From assembly GCA_910584915.1 (NCBI GenBank), contig CAJUDM010000001.1, forward strand, positions 57,592 to 121,591: a DNA stretch of 64,000 nucleotides, in the 5' to 3' direction. The translations under genes and the position numbers were made by a program. The notes beneath the pieces are model-generated. The model searched no databases. It saw only the letters and a program-made list of their open reading frames with translations, and was not told where the DNA came from. Origin of the DNA: an uncultured Lachnospiraceae bacterium (GTDB lineage Bacteria; Bacillota; Clostridia; Lachnospirales; Lachnospiraceae). Shown in pieces: positions 19,102 to 27,725 of the stretch (position 1 is its first letter; the number at the start of each line of letters is the position of its first letter).

Positions 19102-20058
19102 TCACTCCCGCACATCGAAAACCCAGGTATTTTTCTCCAGAAACTCCACCGTCTTCAGCACGCCCTCCCGGATACTGTATTTCGGGCTCCAGCCGAGATT
19201 TCTGACCTTCACTGTATCCAGATAGATAAACGGGTTGTCCCCGATCCAGCCGCGCTCTCCCCCCGCATATTCGAACACCGGAGAAAGCCCCATCTTCCCC
19301 GCGATCCAGCCCGCGGAATCGTTCACCTCACAGTATTCATCCGTGCCCAGATTGTAGACATTCACCTTTTTATCCGCCTTCTCCACCACCGTTAAAATGG
19401 CGTCCAGGCAGTCCTGCACATACAAATAGGATTTCCGCTGTCTCCCGTTTCCGAGGATGTAAAGCCTCCCCGGATCCTCCTGAAGCTTCCTGTAAAAATC
19501 AAACACATGCCCATGGGTGTAGCGCTCCCCAAGAATGGACACAAATCGAAAGATATAAGCCGTAAAGCCGAAGCCCTCACAGTAGGCGGCGATCATCCCC
19601 TCTCCCGCCAGTTTGGAAGCCGCATACAGGGAAGTCTGCACCGGGAACGGCGCGTCCTCCGGCGTCGGGATCACCACCGCCTCCCCGTACACGGAGCCGG
19701 TGGACGAAAAGCCTATCCTCTTTATCCCGTTCTCCCGCATCGCCTCCAGCACATGGAAAGTGGCGATGGTATTCTGCTCCAGATCCTTTCCAGGATGCTC
19801 ACAGCCCATCCGCACATCCGCATTCGCCGCAAAATGGAACACAAACTCACAGCCCGACATGGACTGTCTCAGCTTCTCTTCGTCAAGCGTATCCCCCTCT
19901 ATCAGCGTAAAACTGTCATACTGCATGGCATTTTCCAGGAATTCTCTTCTCCCTGTGGAAAAATTGTCGTAGACTACCACCTCGTTCCCGAGGCCAAGCA
20001 GCCTGTCCACCATATTCGAACCGATAAAACCGGCTCCTCCCGTTATAAAATAACGCAT
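19102..20058 (-). CDS. NAD-dependent nucleotide-sugar epimerase/dehydratase
   Basis: A 318-residue extended SDR. GGAGFIGSNMVDRL marks the NAD site, and the active site is SLYAASKLAGEG with Tyr and Lys plus Ser in FSSTGSVYG. Length and motifs fit UDP-glucose 4-epimerase-like or GDP-sugar modifying enzymes. GGGGGAAG lies before the ATG. It is the second gene of the heptose operon, 180 bp after the GtrB-like gene. It may reshape the GDP-heptose or another donor used by the locus; the substrate is open. Confidence 0.83.
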   Translation of the reverse strand: MRYFITGGAGFIGSNMVDRLLGLGNEVVVYDNFSTGRREFLENAMQYDSFTLIEGDTLDEEKLRQSMSGCEFVFHFAANADVRMGCEHPGKDLEQNTIATFHVLEAMRENGIKRIGFSSTGSVYGEAVVIPTPEDAPFPVQTSLYAASKLAGEGMIAAYCEGFGFTAYIFRFVSILGERYTHGHVFDFYRKLQEDPGRLYILGNGRQRKSYLYVQDCLDAILTVVEKADKKVNVYNLGTDEYCEVNDSAGWIAGKMGLSPVFEYAGGERGWIGDNPFIYLDTVKVRNLGWSPKYSIREGVLKTVEFLEKNTWVFDVRE

Positions 20059-20238
20059 CTTTCTTCCCCCTGTATCCTGCTTTATCTGAATCTGTCTTCT
20101 CTTATTCTTGTTTATTTTATTATTACCCTCTCATCCTCGAACGCCCCTCATAAATTCACAGGCAGATACGCTGCTTTTGCCATCCCGCCGTTTGTCCGTC
20201 AACGATACCTCGCACCTGTTAAAAACAACGTCTGTCTG

Positions 20239-21222
20239 CTATTCTCTCCATTCCTTGCCCGTGCCGTCCACATTGTCCGCATCGACCATGCGGTCCACGA
20301 TATACCTCGGGCGCTGCCTGACCTCCTCGTAGATCCGCCCGATATATTCCCCCAACAGACCAATAAACAGGAAATTGATGCCGCCGAGCAATAACAGCAG
20401 TACCACCGTAAATGGTATATGCGGGATTGACACCGAACAGAGCCGCAAAATGCTCTCCACGATATAATACAGTAAAAACAGTCCGCCTGCCCCCGTAAAC
20501 AGCCCGCCGAATACAGTCACAAACTCAAGCGGCTTCGTGGAGTAACAGATCAGCCCGTTCAACCCGATCCTGAGGGAGCCGAAAAACCGGTTATAGTTGC
20601 CCTTTCCGGAATGCCTTGCGTCCCTGTCGTATAAAATGGCCTCCTGTTTGAAACCCGTAAAAGCGACCATGCCGCGCAGGAAGCCATGATGCTCCTTTGA
20701 TTTTTTTAATTCCTCTATGATCACTCTGTCGATCAGCCTGAAGTCCCCGGTATTGACCGGAATATCCACATCTCCCATGTGGTTGATCAGCGCATAGCCC
20801 GAGTGCGCAACGATCTTTTTGATCAATGTCTCCCCCGCTCTCGTCTTTCTCTGCGCGTAGACCACATCACTGCCGTTTTTCTGCCATCTGTCCACCATTT
20901 CTTTCATCAACTCCGGCGGATCCTGCAGGTCCACATCCGTGACAATGCAGGCATCCCCCCGGCAGGCACAGATTCCCGCATAGGTGGCGGAGGGTTGTCC
21001 GAATCTCCTGCTGAACTGGATCAGCCTTATATTTTTATTTTTCCGGATACTTTCACAGATCACTTCATAAGAACGGTCGGGCGAGGGATCCAGACAGAAA
21101 ATGATCTCATAACAATACTCATTTTCCTCCATGACTTTCACGCATCTCTCCAGAAAAGGAACAATATTGCCTTCTTCCTTATAGACGGGTACAACGACAG
21201 ACAGTAAAAAATCGCTTTTCAT
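20239..21222 (-). CDS. GtrB/DPM1-like polyprenyl-phosphate glycosyltransferase
   Basis: A 327-residue membrane glycosyltransferase with a cytoplasmic GT2 domain (SVVVPVYKEEGN, TDVDLQDPPE) and two C-terminal membrane helices (about 230-260 and 265-295). Such enzymes move a sugar from a nucleotide donor onto undecaprenyl phosphate. The lipid-linked sugar is then used outside the membrane by GT-C enzymes, of which the next 20 kb holds many, so this gene may supply them. The start is ATG 21222: AGAAGGAG sits 6 bp upstream, whereas an ATG at 21249 has none. First gene of the heptose operon, with a strong promoter about 50 bp upstream. Confidence 0.85.
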   Translation of the reverse strand: MKSDFLLSVVVPVYKEEGNIVPFLERCVKVMEENEYCYEIIFCLDPSPDRSYEVICESIRKNKNIRLIQFSRRFGQPSATYAGICACRGDACIVTDVDLQDPPELMKEMVDRWQKNGSDVVYAQRKTRAGETLIKKIVAHSGYALINHMGDVDIPVNTGDFRLIDRVIIEELKKSKEHHGFLRGMVAFTGFKQEAILYDRDARHSGKGNYNRFFGSLRIGLNGLICYSTKPLEFVTVFGGLFTGAGGLFLLYYIVESILRLCSVSIPHIPFTVVLLLLLGGINFLFIGLLGEYIGRIYEEVRQRPRYIVDRMVDADNVDGTGKEWRE

Positions 21223-21272
21223 GTTTGCTCCTTCTCTTTTCAGGGACAAAATCCCCCGAAATCTCTTTAATA

Positions 21273-21301
21273 ACTATAAGTGTTTTAGGGGTTTCTGTCA
21301 A
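21273..21301 (-). promoter_or_regulatory. Sigma-A promoter of the heptose operon
   Basis: On the minus strand TTGACA (21296-21301) is separated by exactly 17 bp from TATAGT (21273-21278), a near-consensus promoter. It points at the GtrB-like gene 51 bp away and, through it, at the eight-gene operon ending at 12561. Confidence 0.72.
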
Positions 21302-21473
21302 CCGGGCTTCTTGCCAAGCACATTATAATATGATATCGTAAATGGAACAAGTCAATAACCCCTCCGCAAAACAAAGCATGCCTGTTTTTCTCATTGCTCG
21401 CGGAAATAAAAGCACCAGCTAACACCCCCGGGGACTTGCCTGCGGGAATCAAATATCAACGAGGTGAATTACT

Positions 21474-22667
21474 ATGGAAAAACCTGCGATCTGCGGCGGA
21501 ACCCCCGCCTGTGCCACCCCCGTCCAATACGGGAGACAATATATCGACGAGGCCGACATCCGGGCGGTCACAGATGTCATGAAAAGCGACTTTTTAACCT
21601 GCGGCCCACAGATCCCGGCGCTCGAAAAAAAATTCTGTGAGGTGACAGGCGCAAAATATGCCGTGGCAGTCAGCAACGGAACTGCTGCGCTGCATATCGC
21701 CTGCATCGCGGCGGGTATCGGACCAGGCGACGAAGCCATCACCACTCCGATCACCTTCGCCGCATCTGCAAACTGCATCTCCTACTGCGGCGGCACGCCT
21801 GTCTTTGCGGATATTGATCCGGAGACCTACAATATAGATCCCGCCGCCATTGAAGCATGTATCACCCCGAAGACAAAAGCAGTCATCCCTGTCCATTTTA
21901 CCGGACAGTCCGTGTCCTGCGATGAGATTGCCGCGATCTGTAAAAAACATGGCCTTCTCATGATCCAGGACGCTGCCCACGCCGTCGGCACACGCTATAA
22001 AGGGCAGCCCATCGGCTCCCTCGGCGACATGACCTGTTTTTCCTCCCACCCGGTGAAAACCGTCACCTCCGGGGAAGGCGGCATTGTCACCACAAACGAT
22101 GAGACGCTCTACAAAAAACTTCTTCTGGCACGAAGCCACGGTATCACCAGAGACCGCTCCCTGATGAGCGCTCCCTCCGATGATCCCTGGTACTATGAAA
22201 TGATCTCCCTGGGATATAATTACCGGCTCACCGATATGCAGGCGGCGCTGCTCTCCAGCCAGCTCGAAAAGCTCCCCGCCTTCTCCAGGCGCCGGAAGGA
22301 GATCGTAAGCCGGTATAATGAGGCTTTCCGTGATATGGAGGGTATCATTGTCCAAAAGGAGATACCGGAATCGGACACGGTCAGGCATCTGTATATCCTG
22401 CAGCTCGACACAGATATCCTCACCTGCAGCAGACGGCAGTTTTTTGACGCCATGGATGCCGAAAATATCCACTGTCAGGTGCACTATATCCCGGTCTACC
22501 GGCTCCCCTACTATCAGAACCTCGGATATCCGAAAGGGCTCTGCCCAAACGCCGAGAGGCTTTATGAACGGATCCTCAGCATCCCGCTCTACTATTCGCT
22601 GGCAGATAAACAGGTGGAGGAAGTGATCCTGGCAGTCAGAAAGATCTGTGCATATTATCGCAGATGA
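21474..22667 (+). CDS. pseC: PseC-like aminotransferase (DegT/DnrJ/EryC1)
   Basis: A 397-residue PLP-dependent sugar aminotransferase. It contains TTPITFAASANC, the QDAAHAVG Asp segment and CFSSHPVKTVTSGEGG with the Schiff-base Lys, which match PseC, the enzyme that makes UDP-4-amino-4,6-dideoxy-N-acetyl-beta-L-altrosamine from the PseB product. PseB is encoded at 28970-29971. GAGGTG precedes the ATG; a TATAAT at 21324-21329 may be its -10 box. It is one of few plus-strand genes and converges with the DUF6020-like gene. PseH, PseG, PseI and PseF are not in the window. Confidence 0.85.
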   Translation: MEKPAICGGTPACATPVQYGRQYIDEADIRAVTDVMKSDFLTCGPQIPALEKKFCEVTGAKYAVAVSNGTAALHIACIAAGIGPGDEAITTPITFAASANCISYCGGTPVFADIDPETYNIDPAAIEACITPKTKAVIPVHFTGQSVSCDEIAAICKKHGLLMIQDAAHAVGTRYKGQPIGSLGDMTCFSSHPVKTVTSGEGGIVTTNDETLYKKLLLARSHGITRDRSLMSAPSDDPWYYEMISLGYNYRLTDMQAALLSSQLEKLPAFSRRRKEIVSRYNEAFRDMEGIIVQKEIPESDTVRHLYILQLDTDILTCSRRQFFDAMDAENIHCQVHYIPVYRLPYYQNLGYPKGLCPNAERLYERILSIPLYYSLADKQVEEVILAVRKICAYYRR

Positions 22668-22793
22668 CATCGAAATTAATAAGAAAGAGGACTATATATC
22701 CTGTTCAGATATACTTTCTATATACATTTGGCATTTGCTAGTATATCCGTACTTTCTTGACAACTTTTACAGGATATATGGTTTCCTCTCTTG

Positions 22794-24437
22794 TCACCTT
22801 CCCGCTATAAACGCGATACACACCGGGAAAATATAAAATAGATTCAGATAATACCTCACCAGCACGACAGGTCCCAGAAGGCAGGTGGCGAGGAAGCATA
22901 AAATGAGCATGAGCGCCGCCGTTATTCCCCTATCCTTTTTCCAGATACCATAAAAAAATGTAAAGAGAACCACCCAGAACATCGCTCCTATCGAAAACAG
23001 AAGCCGCAGGCCCGGGATCTTCTGGTAGGAGAACTCCGTGGCGATCCTGTGGTAGACAGCGTAGAGCCACGGGATCTTCGGCTCTTTTATCACTGTGTCG
23101 AAGCCGTCTATCTCGAGGTAGTCATACACCCCGCTCTCCGGGTATTTCATAATGGACGTGCCGGGATACCACGCCTGGTAGGTATTATCCAGAAAAGCAG
23201 CGATATATTTCCCGGGATGTCTGATCCCGATTTCAAGCCACAGCTTCAGATATGCTCCCTTCTGTCCCATCACCACATCGTCGAAACTCACAAAATTCTT
23301 GATGCTGTCGGCAATAGCCGGATCATATCCTTCTAACGTCTCCGGCGACACCGCCTGATAGAGCAGATCCAGCTGCTCCGCGTCAAATCCCGCTTCCCCC
23401 TCATCGCAGTACACTCTTGCCAGCTGCTGGATCGGCACGGAGGAGGCCTCCACCATACTGGGACTTCTCGCCTGCAGCGCCGTCTGAAGCCCCCTGTTCG
23501 ACAGAACAGACAATGCCGCAACCGGTATCAGTACAAAACAGACCGCTCTCAGATTCTGCCGGAAGAAGACAGCGGCAAAAATTGCCGCCAGCACAACGGC
23601 ATACACACCGTTATTTCGGAAAAGGCACATCAGGACGCCGGAAAGGATCAAAAGCACTGCTTTCCCCTTTCCGGCAAAAAAGCCCGTCATATCCTGATAC
23701 AGTTCAAATGTCAAAATTGTCATAAGATGTAAAAAGGCACTGCAGAGGACATCCTTGGTCGTACAGAACGTAAACAGCACCACTGTGGGAAAAAAGGCAT
23801 AGTATAAAAAGGCTGCCGCTGTCAGCCATCTCCTCCCTGTTATTTTTCGGATAAAACAGACGGCATATGTAAAAACTGCACTGCAGATCAGCATCTGCAC
23901 GATGCTGTACAGTAAAATACCAGACGCCAGATTCTCCCCGGATACCCTGTAGCCCAGGGTTATGATCTTCCCCATAAAAAGGGTGTGCAGAAGCGGATGA
24001 TGCATGGTGTAAACGGTCTCCGGATACATCGCCTGCCCGAGCTGCCCTTGCGCGTCATAGGAATAAATCCCCGGCCAGCACGCCAGCAGTCCTATAAACA
24101 GACAGCCGGACAATGCTATCCACGTTAACAGCCATACCCTGTTTCCCGATATGTTCTCCCCGCCGCCGGTCAATTCATTTTTCCCGCCCCTTCTGCGTTT
24201 TTTCCGCCTCCCCAGAAAATAAAAGGAAAAATCTGCCGCCGCATACCAGAAGGCTGTCTCGAAGACCGCCGCAAAGACAAGCTGAACGCCGTGCAGCACC
24301 CCGATGTTCTGAAAAAACTCGCTCCTGTGTACACTGGTTCCATAGCGCATGCTGATCTGCCAGCCCGCCAGCTGCATAAATGTAAAAAGAATCGCCAATA
24401 CGATCGCGATGATCTTTGTCCTTCTCTCTCCCCTCAT
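22794..24437 (-). CDS. DUF6020-like polytopic membrane protein
   Basis: A 547-residue membrane protein with about twelve hydrophobic segments, a basic cytoplasmic loop (GRRKKRRRGG near residue 80) and a large outward loop (about residues 320-440). PGIYSYDAQGQLGQ followed by HHPLLHT is the recurring motif of DUF6020 proteins, and the Asp there may be the catalytic acid of a GT-C fold. It overlaps the upstream gene by 4 bp (ATGA). I infer transfer of a polyprenyl-linked sugar to the glycan outside the cell; no sugar can be named. Confidence 0.72.
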   Translation of the reverse strand: MRGERRTKIIAIVLAILFTFMQLAGWQISMRYGTSVHRSEFFQNIGVLHGVQLVFAAVFETAFWYAAADFSFYFLGRRKKRRRGGKNELTGGGENISGNRVWLLTWIALSGCLFIGLLACWPGIYSYDAQGQLGQAMYPETVYTMHHPLLHTLFMGKIITLGYRVSGENLASGILLYSIVQMLICSAVFTYAVCFIRKITGRRWLTAAAFLYYAFFPTVVLFTFCTTKDVLCSAFLHLMTILTFELYQDMTGFFAGKGKAVLLILSGVLMCLFRNNGVYAVVLAAIFAAVFFRQNLRAVCFVLIPVAALSVLSNRGLQTALQARSPSMVEASSVPIQQLARVYCDEGEAGFDAEQLDLLYQAVSPETLEGYDPAIADSIKNFVSFDDVVMGQKGAYLKLWLEIGIRHPGKYIAAFLDNTYQAWYPGTSIMKYPESGVYDYLEIDGFDTVIKEPKIPWLYAVYHRIATEFSYQKIPGLRLLFSIGAMFWVVLFTFFYGIWKKDRGITAALMLILCFLATCLLGPVVLVRYYLNLFYIFPVCIAFIAGR

Positions 24438-26119
24438 TGCGTCACTCCGAATATTTCCTTCCAGTCATGGTACTCATAGCGGAAACCGTCCTCCAGCCTG
24501 TCGCTCCGCAGCGTAAACATGGAGCCTCCCCCCGGCAGCCTGTGATAGCCGGACACATTGTAATAGAAGGTAATGCCGCCCACCTGATGTTCCCGAACGT
24601 CCTCCCCGCCTTCATTATTGTCGTAATCCGCCTGTGCGATATAGTACGGCAGAGACCTCTGGCTCCATATCCCGGATATCAGCGCCGGCGCCTTCCACAC
24701 CAGAAACATTGCCAATATGATGATGACGCCGACAGTCTGTCTCTTATTTTTAAACAGGCGCAGATATACCTCTCCGAACACCAGGAGCGCCAGAGACAAG
24801 ATATAGGCGTACCCGTACCTGACAAGAGGCGCGCTGAACTGCCAGAACAGAAAGGAGACAGCCGCCGTCATCATAACGAGCAGCCTGTCCCATTCCCCCG
24901 CCTTCTTTTCCTTTATCTGCTTTACAAACAGTCCAACGAGCAGTAAAAGTGCCGCCACATCCGCCAGGATCAGCACCTTCTCCGTCGAAGAAAGCGTGGT
25001 CCTAAACCAGTTCGGCCACCATGTCGCGGGACCTCCGTACAATTCGTACTCGTGGATTCCCTTCCCCCAGATCCTGATCTGGTAGGAATCGGCGTTCACC
25101 AGCTCCGCTGGTACCTTCCAGTCCACATCAAAAATATCCAGAGCCGTCAGCGGATAGATCAGCCAGCCCGAGATCACCACATTCCGTATCAGGAAAGGAG
25201 CGATCACAATGATCCCCAGCGCCAGATATGTCAGGATCTCCCGCCATTTTTTCTCCCGCAGCAGCATCGCCGCCGGTTTTATGAGCAGCACAAGTATCAG
25301 TCCTGCAGTCAGCTTCAAAGTCACCGTATAGACCCCGGCTACGCACAACAGGGCGTAAGGCACCGCGGACGCCTCCCGCCGCTCCAGCAGGTCAAGCCAC
25401 ACGATCATCACATAAAACAGGGTGATCATCACCGCAAAGTCCGAGGAGGGCGACATGATCTCCCGGTGCAGAAGAGTCAGATAGTAGATTGCTCCGATCC
25501 GGACAAAATCCGACAGAAGCACCCTTCTCCGCCCCAGAACGCCGCCGATATCCAGACAGACCGTGCCGAGAAGCAGCGCCATAAACCCCTGCACCGCGTG
25601 CATGGACTGCCCGAATATATATTTCATACTGTATAACGCCGACAGACAGAACGCCGAGCTGTTGTACGCCGCCCTGGACTGTATATTGGCAAGCCCCTTT
25701 AAAACGCCGTACTCCTCCAGCCAGCGGATGCACTGGGCATGGTACAGATTTGTATCCGAGATATAACTTCCCCTGGATGTAAAATAGGCGCATGTCAGGA
25801 TCAGCAGGAATACGCCGATCTTCTTTCCTTTCCCCGTCTCCTTCAGCGCGTTTTTCATAAATTGCAGCAACGGTTTTCGCAGCACAAAAAGGATGACAAT
25901 GTCAGCCAGGACCAGGATCAGATTCGCCTCCAGATTTACCCGGTAAAACAGCGAAAACCACTGGGCATAGGCAGTATGCGCCACAAGCCCCGCCATAACG
26001 CAGGCGTGGATCTGACGCGGCGCATAACCGAAAGCTCTCCGCAGAACATACAGGATCCCGTAACCTGTGATAAACGTTGTTATAAAGATATAAAGCCAGT
26101 TCAGTAAAATAAAAAGCAT
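24434..26119 (-). CDS. Polytopic membrane protein, LIC_10190-like, probable glycosyltransferase
   Basis: A 561-residue membrane protein with about thirteen hydrophobic segments. The loop ISDTNLYHAQCIRWLEEYG resembles the DTxLYHxQ segment of LIC_10190-type membrane proteins, and the Asp may be a GT-C catalytic residue. AAAGGA lies 6 bp before the ATG. It is coupled to the DUF6020-like gene by a 4-bp overlap and follows a small open frame at 26136-26279. Its role in surface glycan assembly is inferred from neighbours and topology only. Confidence 0.65.
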   Translation of the reverse strand: MLFILLNWLYIFITTFITGYGILYVLRRAFGYAPRQIHACVMAGLVAHTAYAQWFSLFYRVNLEANLILVLADIVILFVLRKPLLQFMKNALKETGKGKKIGVFLLILTCAYFTSRGSYISDTNLYHAQCIRWLEEYGVLKGLANIQSRAAYNSSAFCLSALYSMKYIFGQSMHAVQGFMALLLGTVCLDIGGVLGRRRVLLSDFVRIGAIYYLTLLHREIMSPSSDFAVMITLFYVMIVWLDLLERREASAVPYALLCVAGVYTVTLKLTAGLILVLLIKPAAMLLREKKWREILTYLALGIIVIAPFLIRNVVISGWLIYPLTALDIFDVDWKVPAELVNADSYQIRIWGKGIHEYELYGGPATWWPNWFRTTLSSTEKVLILADVAALLLLVGLFVKQIKEKKAGEWDRLLVMMTAAVSFLFWQFSAPLVRYGYAYILSLALLVFGEVYLRLFKNKRQTVGVIIILAMFLVWKAPALISGIWSQRSLPYYIAQADYDNNEGGEDVREHQVGGITFYYNVSGYHRLPGGGSMFTLRSDRLEDGFRYEYHDWKEIFGVTQ

Positions 26120-26135
26120 ATCGATTCCTTTGATC

Positions 26136-26279
26136 CTATCTATTCAGGCATAAACTGCAACGTGAGGAATCATATTCCGAAAACAGAGACAGCTGCGTGT
26201 TTCCTTTGGGATCCCAGTGAATATGCTCATAATCAGGTACCTGAATAATCACATCATTCCCTTGCCGCCATCGCGGCAC
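26136..26279 (-). CDS. Small open frame or gene remnant (47 aa)
   Basis: A GTG-initiated frame of 47 codons with protein-like composition (GNDVIIQVPDYEHIHWDPK and then GNTQLSLFSEYDSS). It ends just before the ribosome binding site of the next gene and is preceded by GAGGAAGAG. It may be a real small gene, or the decayed C-terminus of a lost membrane protein of this locus. I do not recognise the product. Confidence 0.35.
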   Translation of the reverse strand: MPRWRQGNDVIIQVPDYEHIHWDPKGNTQLSLFSEYDSSRCSLCLNR

Positions 26280-26310
26280 CTCTTCCTCTGCTCACAATCA
26301 TGTGCCCCGT

Positions 26311-27720
26311 CTAATCCCACATATAATACGATACGCCACGCAGCAAGTTGCCATAAAAGTATATTCCGCAATATAAATGCCAGCCGAGTATCAAGCCGGA
26401 TACCAGAAAAGCCCCGACTTTAAGAATGCCCCCCGCACTCCTTTCTTCCCTTACTGCCTGATGTCCGAGCTTCCCCCATTTCACCAGAGCCGCCGCAAAG
26501 ATCATCAGGATTGCAAAGCTGTACCCCCACATAAAGTTTCCGTCCCCCGCCCTGCTGCCGGTCTCCGCGAACAGAAATACCTCCAGAAATCCAAAAAGCG
26601 CCATCAGCCACGCCCCCGAAAACCACGCATCCCGCCGAAGCTCCCTCCAGAAGGCCAGGAGCATTGCCAGCGGAAAAAACACGGAGAACACCGCCGAGAG
26701 AAACGGATAGCCGCTGTGCAGGGAAAGCGCATACCCCGGACGGATCTCCCACCCGTTACCGGTTTCCGCCCCGAACAGCACCACATTTTGAAACAGAACA
26801 ACAAGCAACGGCAAAAATACTACGGACCCGAAAACAATCACTTTTTTTAAAGGCGTTCCCCGCAAAAGGCCGGCCAGCAGGAACACCGCCATCGTCGGCG
26901 CAAACACCAGCAAAAAGCTTGGCTTTACGGCTGTGCATACGGAGAGAAGAACCGTAAATGCCAGCCATTCCCCTCCGCTTATCCCGGCTTTATATTTTTT
27001 TGCCAGCTTTCCGTAATACAGGATGCAGAAAAGCCCTGTCATCTTCATCACAATGTAAGTGGAATTGTGCCAGATCGACGCCGACTCCATGCCGATGTAT
27101 CTGCCGTCTGCGATTCCGCGCACATAACAGGGCATCACCAAATTCAGGATCAGGCCGCCGAGCAGATGCCACGCGGTGAGCCTGCCCTTTCGCCTTGCCC
27201 GCACATCATTTTGCCTGTCTATCGGCAGGCCTGTTCGCATGATCCCGCGCGGCACCGCCGTCTGCCTCTCCTCCGCATTTCCGCATCTGTCCGCCAGATG
27301 ATTCCGTTCCGCATTTTCCCGCCGGACGTCCCATCCGGATATACGCTCCCCTTCCCGCAGGCTCCCGGTTTCCTCCGCCTGCATATCCCTCAGCAGAGCC
27401 GCTGTCAGGTACACCGACGCCACGCCGCACAGCGCAAGGAACAACGCGATTGCCAGATCTCCGAACAACACTCCCCCTGGCAATACGACCGGAATCGCAT
27501 AGAACGCTTTATAGACAAACGCCGTCAGACTGTAATACCATCCGTCCTCCACGATCATCCTGATATGCACCGGCAGGTCGGACTCATACACGGCGCCGCC
27601 GCTCCAGCCGGTCTGCTTATAGAACAGAAACGCCATACTGGCTCCGTAGAGTAAAACAGCGGCGTGCAGCGGTATTTTTATCATTTTGCTTATTTCACTA
27701 TATTTTTTATACTGTTTCAT
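26311..27720 (-). CDS. Polytopic membrane protein, glycosyltransferase-like
   Basis: A protein of about 469 residues with ten or more hydrophobic segments and a hydrophilic, poorly conserved-looking loop near residues 130-185 rich in Arg and Glu. SDLPVHIRMIVED in the first outward loop resembles the acidic-residue loop of GT-C proteins. The start is ATG 27720, just after the stop of the upstream gene; a TTG at 27729 overlaps that stop. It is paired with the next membrane protein, which has a very similar layout (YYLFxNGR-like tail region, GDGNFMWGYSF here and DANFSWGYMHG there), so the two are probably distant paralogues. Function inferred from context. Confidence 0.65.
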   Translation of the reverse strand: MKQYKKYSEISKMIKIPLHAAVLLYGASMAFLFYKQTGWSGGAVYESDLPVHIRMIVEDGWYYSLTAFVYKAFYAIPVVLPGGVLFGDLAIALFLALCGVASVYLTAALLRDMQAEETGSLREGERISGWDVRRENAERNHLADRCGNAEERQTAVPRGIMRTGLPIDRQNDVRARRKGRLTAWHLLGGLILNLVMPCYVRGIADGRYIGMESASIWHNSTYIVMKMTGLFCILYYGKLAKKYKAGISGGEWLAFTVLLSVCTAVKPSFLLVFAPTMAVFLLAGLLRGTPLKKVIVFGSVVFLPLLVVLFQNVVLFGAETGNGWEIRPGYALSLHSGYPFLSAVFSVFFPLAMLLAFWRELRRDAWFSGAWLMALFGFLEVFLFAETGSRAGDGNFMWGYSFAILMIFAAALVKWGKLGHQAVREERSAGGILKVGAFLVSGLILGWHLYCGIYFYGNLLRGVSYYMWD

Positions 27721-27725
27721 TTTCT

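Noticed and set aside
21594..22670. Minus-strand frame of 358 codons opposite pseC
   Set aside because: Gly/Asp/Arg-rich shadow of a well-supported aminotransferase gene.
22680..22793. Inverted repeat TATATATCCTG/CAGGATATAT between pseC and the DUF6020-like gene as terminator or att site
   Set aside because: The arms are about 65 bases apart, no T-run follows, and no integrase is near.
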